From the NCBI RefSeq assembly GCF_016802725.1, contig NC_052666.1, positions 11,239,375 to 11,303,374 of the forward strand: a stretch of 64,000 bases of DNA, written 5' to 3'. The notes under the pieces are model-generated. The model was not told where the DNA came from and did no database searches. It saw nothing but the letters and a program-made list of their open reading frames with translations. This DNA comes from Solenopsis invicta. Taxonomy: Eukaryota > Arthropoda > Insecta > Hymenoptera > Formicidae. Below are positions 60,021 to 64,000 of this stretch, piece after piece. Made by a program: the position numbers and the translations under genes. Numbering within the stretch: the first letter of the stretch is position 1; each line of letters opens with the position of its first letter.

Positions 60021-60848
60021 AGTTCACTAAACTAGTTCAAATAATACATGATATTAAATATGCTCGCTGTGTTACAAAATAAATGTTAATTGTAAATAAA
60101 TAATATGTGTTAATCTCGCTGTTACCTGATATTTAATAATATTTCTGAGCGTCTTATAAAAGATATTTTTTCTTATAAAAGATAATTCATTTTGTAACAC
60201 AGCGAGCATATTTAATATCATGTATTATTTTAACTAGTTTTTAGTAAACTCTATATACATTGTAAAAGTTACACTTACTTTACTAACTTTTTTAATAAAC
60301 AGGTTTCAAAATGTACTTACCTTACTTATTAATTAATCCAATTACAAATTTCTGAAACCAGAAAGTACACGCAGCGTTGAGGCCTCTGAGACTCAACTTG
60401 TAAAATTACACGTACACCAGGCATTGGAATCATTTTTATATCTTTATTCAATTATGTGATACTTGTTTCAAACGTCAATTCATTAAAAATATACATTTAC
60501 ATTAAGGCTAGAATTAAAAAAGCATGACTTAGAGGCAGACCCGAGAAAGCAAACTACATTTTTGCTGAGAAAGGTAAATATGCATTGGAAAAAGATAGCA
60601 AGATAAAAATAGATTTAATAAGGTGCATCCGATCTAATTAACCTCGTTTCATTACCATATTCATGTGCACTTTGTAAATCATATCTTCTTATGACACTCA
60701 AAAAATTTTATACGTAGCACTCGTAGGAGTATAATATATAATAATATTGACTCTAGTTAATGCAAAATATGTATTTTTAACTGCACATATTCATTAATAA
60801 TAGGCTTATTGAACGCATTTTTGCACCACGCAAAAGAATTCGGCAGAA
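59391..60848. mobile_element. Foldback element (unit 1'), empty hAT site
   Basis: Inverted copy of 30680-32120. The unoccupied hAT target CCTCTGAG is at 60383-60390. The AT microsatellite at 59960-60018 is longer than in the other three copies. Confidence 0.8.
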
Positions 60849-60995
60849 AAATGTATCATTTGCCCCGCAAACCGAGATATTATTGACGATTCAGGTTACA
60901 GGTTAGGAAACCTGTCATACGCGTAATCATGATCGCGGTCACGTGATGCACATCACATGGTGTATCACGTGACCGCATAGATGCTGATAGTGTAG

Positions 60996-61722
60996 AGTCC
61001 CTAGAAGTAGAGAGTCTGGACATTTATGGATTCCACGTGATTGGATGCACGTGACTGTGCACCTAAAATGGCAGCACCAATACAGAACTTTCTCCCCCCC
61101 ATCTCTAACGGGCGGGAAATCAAGATTAAAATACATTGTACTTTTATAGTAATATCGCAGAAGTAATGATGTATAATAAATCTCCTACAAAATTAGAAAA
61201 TGTATTTTTGGCAATGATACGATATACAATGCAATGTATGTGATATGAGACCTGTTTTATATGATCAAATTTTCTGCATGATTTATTTTTCCACTATTTT
61301 TTTTCATGTTGGAAAAAAATGAAAAAATGACTTAACCATACAGGAAGTTCAAAGACTAAAAAGAATAGACATTGGTAATATGCAATAAATACAAAAATAT
61401 ACAAAAAACGGATAAATGGAAAGGAAGAACGGGAGTGTCATCATTAAAACAAAATAATTATTTTAATATATATTTATTCGTAAAAAAAATAAAAATCATA
61501 TTACAGATAATTATAAAAAATTACAAAAGTCATAAAATTATAGACAAATATATTTTCACAAATTTTTTTTTTTAAATTTTCTACAATCTCTTGTTTTGTT
61601 TAAAATTAAATCAACGATATATTTTTTATCAAATTAAATAAATGTAATTTACCAAACCATGTAGTTTAAGCTTAATGACGACAAAAAAAATTTTATGTGT
61701 ACTTATACAATATTTATTATTC
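60996..61722. other. Unique sequence after the palindrome, no gene
   Basis: The first 140 bases (to about 61136) are less AT-rich, contain CCACGTGATTGGATGCACGTGAC and may be another repeat. The remainder is AT-rich and probably the 3' flank of the P element. Confidence 0.5.
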
Positions 61723-61790
61723 AATTTGGTAGTTCAACTGTTATAATCAAACGCGATGACATTTGATTATAATTGTTGAACTATCAAATT
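61723..61790. repeat. Inverted repeat next to the P-element stop codon
   Basis: AATTTGGTAGTTCAACTGTT pairs with AATTGTTGAACTATCAAATT around a CGCGATGACA loop; stem about 28 bases with few mismatches. It is immediately downstream of the P-element stop at 61794. Confidence 0.85.
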
Positions 61791-61793
61791 TAA

Positions 61794-63246
61794 CTATCGT
61801 ATCATTGCATGCATTGCCATAGTTTTGCTATTGTATACTTTGTTTGGTAATTGGCTTTTGCGATTTTCTATTTGAAGTCGAAATTTAATAAAACGTGTTA
61901 TTATTTTATATTTTATGTTATGGCAATTCTTCAATGTATTGCATGGAATGCACATTATTTTCTCCTTAAAAAAATTAACTAAATCATATTTATTTGCATC
62001 AAATTTTCCTTTCAAACATGGAAGGTATTGTCTGATAACAATTTCCATTTGGTGAAAATATTTAAATGTTGCTTCATTAACAAAAAACAGCGTATTACGT
62101 CGAAAACATTTTAATTGAACAAATTGTGCATATTTAAAAGTTAGATTGTATGTGAGAGATCCAGCGGAATTTAAACACACTTCACATGAAATATTATATT
62201 TTGAAATCCGAGAAAGAATATATCCGGCAATATTGTATAATATATTAAGTTCAATGACTCCTAAATTTATTTCTTTTGCTAAAACATGAGGAACAGGTAG
62301 CACAACTTTTTTCATTTCTTTTACTTTGGGTTTAATCAACAAATTACCAGCAATTATTCTGTCATCTTCAAAACTAGAGTTACCTACTGGCTTTAAATAT
62401 TCTGATACCGCGATGATTTTCAAACTTTGTTTAAATTGTAAGGCGTTTGGGCTAGGTTGTTTAGCAACAGAGCAAAATATATTTTCTACACAATCGGATG
62501 TTAATCGAACTGCTAATACATACAGATAGCCTTTTTCATTAATTAAATACATCGACATTTCGATGATAGATTTAGTACTAATAATAACTTCACGTTGCAC
62601 GGGTTTAAATTGCGTACCTTTACCAATTATCATTTCTTGGAAAAGTTGTATAATAGACTCTAAAAATGCAACAGATTGTTCAAATTTTTTTTTTCGAAAA
62701 TTTATCACCTGGAGTTTGCCCCAATGCGATTTTTTGAGTTCGTGAGGTTACTAACGTAAACCACTTTGAAATGTGTTCAATGAACAAGGCTGTCGTCCAA
62801 TATTCTTTTTTAGATTTTTGGATCCCGAGAAAATTTAGACCAGCACTAACGACGCGAGATAAAAAATTTTTAGCTTTGTTGACTTTCATTTTATTAAAAG
62901 TACCACTTGAGAAATCGTCTACTTTTATTTTCGGTGCTAATTTTAATTGCAAATTGTTTTGAAATTCAGCAAGTTCTTTTAAATGCAAACTATTAACTAC
63001 AGAGGATAATAGTTTATTTTCATTAATGAATTTTGAAAGCAAGGTAATAGTTTTGTTATTAAGCAAGCAGAATTTTAAATTTTTCAATAGATGGCCAGGG
63101 TCAGCGATAAACCAAAGCTTACGATTTTTGTCAACAGGATGAGTTATTGAGTTTGTTATTGTTGAATTGCGTCCAACAAAACCAACAAGAAACTGACGCC
63201 ACATCGCTAATTTATTCGAACCCATGTCGTTTGTAACACTATGTAC
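61794..63246 (-). pseudogene. P-element transposase, 5'-truncated and frameshifted
   Basis: Two overlapping minus-strand frames form one protein: 63246-62680, then 62708-61794. The first has VTNDMGSNKLAMWR, THPVDKNRKLWFIADPGHLL (the D-x-x-HLLKN block of P-element/THAP9 transposases) and SRTQKIALGQTPGD. The second has LYVLAVRLTSDCVENIFCSV and KQPSPNALQFKQSLKII, the conserved RLxxDxxENxF...PTPLQFKQ region. The frames meet at a run of ten A residues near 62692; nine would restore frame, so it is a one-base slip. The THAP DNA-binding and leucine-zipper N-terminus is absent: the frame runs straight into the CpG-rich repeat at 63247. It is a dead or mis-sequenced P element. Confidence 0.87.
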
Positions 63247-64000
63247 TGCGACCGCACTCACGAGCGTGGTGCAACTGCGTTAATTGCTCGTGACGCTAGT
63301 TAGGCAGCCACGGTAATCGCGAAGTCGCTCATATCAAAAGCGCGAAGTTAGTCGATACGATTGGGCGCCAGGCACGAGCGAGCGTGCCACTCTTAGATCG
63401 GAACGTGACCGATCTCTCGATTCATACCGGAAAAGGAAACGCGAAAATACTCTACTTCGTCACGGGCAATAACGGGCTCTTTTAACCGGCAGCTCAGCCA
63501 CGGAATTGGCGGAGGGGGTGGTTCGCGACGGACGAGGAGACAGAGGAGAGCGAGGGAACTTAGAGACAACGCTTCAGTCCGATAGAAATGAACAATATAT
63601 TTCCGATAGATCACGCTACCCACAAGGTTCTGCGACGGTGTTTCGCGACCCGGACGCGAGCGGAAAATATCACGCGGTCGTCGGTACGAGCTCACCGAAC
63701 GGAGAGAGGCACAATTCCATTCCGAGCGGCGGCAGACAAACACCGTGCACTCTCGTCACTCTACACACGCACTCTCAATTCACGCAAAATGATGGCGATT
63801 CGGTACGAAGCAAGCGTTCGGAAGTACGCCGAACAAAACGGCCAACAGAAACGCATACATACTACAGACGACATACAAGAATCACAATTAACGCGACTTG
63901 GCTGTGGTGTCGGCGACGCTCTCAATAAACGGAACCGAAAGGATCAAGACGCGAGTTGGTCGGATGAGGCGCACGGCGGTTGAGCACGCGGACCGAACGC
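63247..64000 (-). repeat. CpG-rich dispersed repeat, second copy, inverted
   Basis: Reverse complement matches 8280-9035 with scattered substitutions and small indels, and ends at the same terminal base (TGCGGTCGCA on the minus strand). It continues past the window edge. It cuts off the P-element gene at 63246. Frames of 116-140 codons inside it on both strands reflect high GC content and share no family resemblance. Confidence 0.75.

Larger units (their letters stand above)
45883..60995 (-). repeat. Right arm of the giant palindrome (about 15.1 kb)
   Basis: Inverted copy of 30533-45628: unit 2' (45883-57314), LINE' (57315-58606) and the partial unit 1' (58607-60995). Beyond 60995 similarity stops. 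Single-base differences from the left arm are seen, for example near 47865 (hAT flank), 53293 (mariner relic) and 59319, plus different AT-repeat length at 59960. Confidence 0.95.

Noticed and set aside
30533..60995. Palindrome as a pure single-molecule read-back artefact
   Set aside because: The unique spacer, arm-specific substitutions and different AT-repeat lengths argue against it, though a haplotype mis-join is still possible.
63393..63983. Arg-rich frames of 116 to 140 codons near the window end
   Set aside because: They lie in the CpG-rich repeat, overlap one another on both strands, and are not conserved as frames in the 8280-9035 copy.

Overview
The window is eukaryotic nuclear DNA, most likely from an insect and probably a hymenopteran such as an ant. 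It is AT-rich and intron-rich, and it carries arthropod transposon families (Transib, PIF/Harbinger, hAT, mariner, P element, a Jockey/CR1-like LINE), an insect-type fatty acyl-CoA reductase fragment and diverged replication protein A (RPA70) pieces. The insect call is an inference; no marker gene fixes the species. I see no convincing ordinary single-copy host gene. The window is a mobile-element and segmental-duplication landscape.

Bases 1 to 9035: a CpG-rich repeat (about 941-1278 and 7475-9035) is split by a Transib transposon at 1279-7474. The ends can be set to the base: CACAGTG-type terminal inverted repeats and a perfect 5-bp target duplication CGGCG. Its 620-residue transposase (4954-6816) keeps a complete RAG1-like core set: D277, D377, E588, C394/C397 and H562/H567. 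Nested in it are a probable solo LTR (1839-3993) and a small inverted fragment of a second Transib transposase.

9036 to 17045: mostly non-coding DNA with palindromic MITEs, a roughly 900-bp TIR element and a partial second copy, exons for an RPA-like OB fold (14629-15048), and another TIR element (16195-16846).

17046 to 24376: a PIF/Harbinger element with two convergent genes. One is an eight-exon Myb/SANT-like accessory protein (+). The other is a three-exon DDE transposase (-) carrying one in-frame stop. A perfect 22-bp hairpin lies between their 3' ends. A truncated RPA70-like DNA-binding domain A gene follows.

24862 to 60995: a segmental duplication. An approximately 8-kb unit is present as unit 1 (24862-32904) and unit 2 (34197-45628), separated by a 1.3-kb LINE 3' fragment. 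The block 30533-45628 is then repeated in inverted orientation at 45883-60995, making a near-perfect palindrome with about 15.1-kb arms and a 254-bp spacer. A complete hAT element (629-residue transposase, 8-bp target duplication CTCAGAGG) sits in unit 2 and in its mirror copy, while unit 1 and its mirror keep the empty site. The inferred order is tandem duplication, hAT insertion, then inverted duplication. The units also carry an unrecognised multi-exon gene, a broken fatty acyl-CoA reductase exon, a decayed mariner and a long foldback element.

60996 to 64000: a 5'-truncated, frameshifted P-element transposase (-) abuts a second, inverted copy of the CpG-rich repeat seen at 8280-9035.
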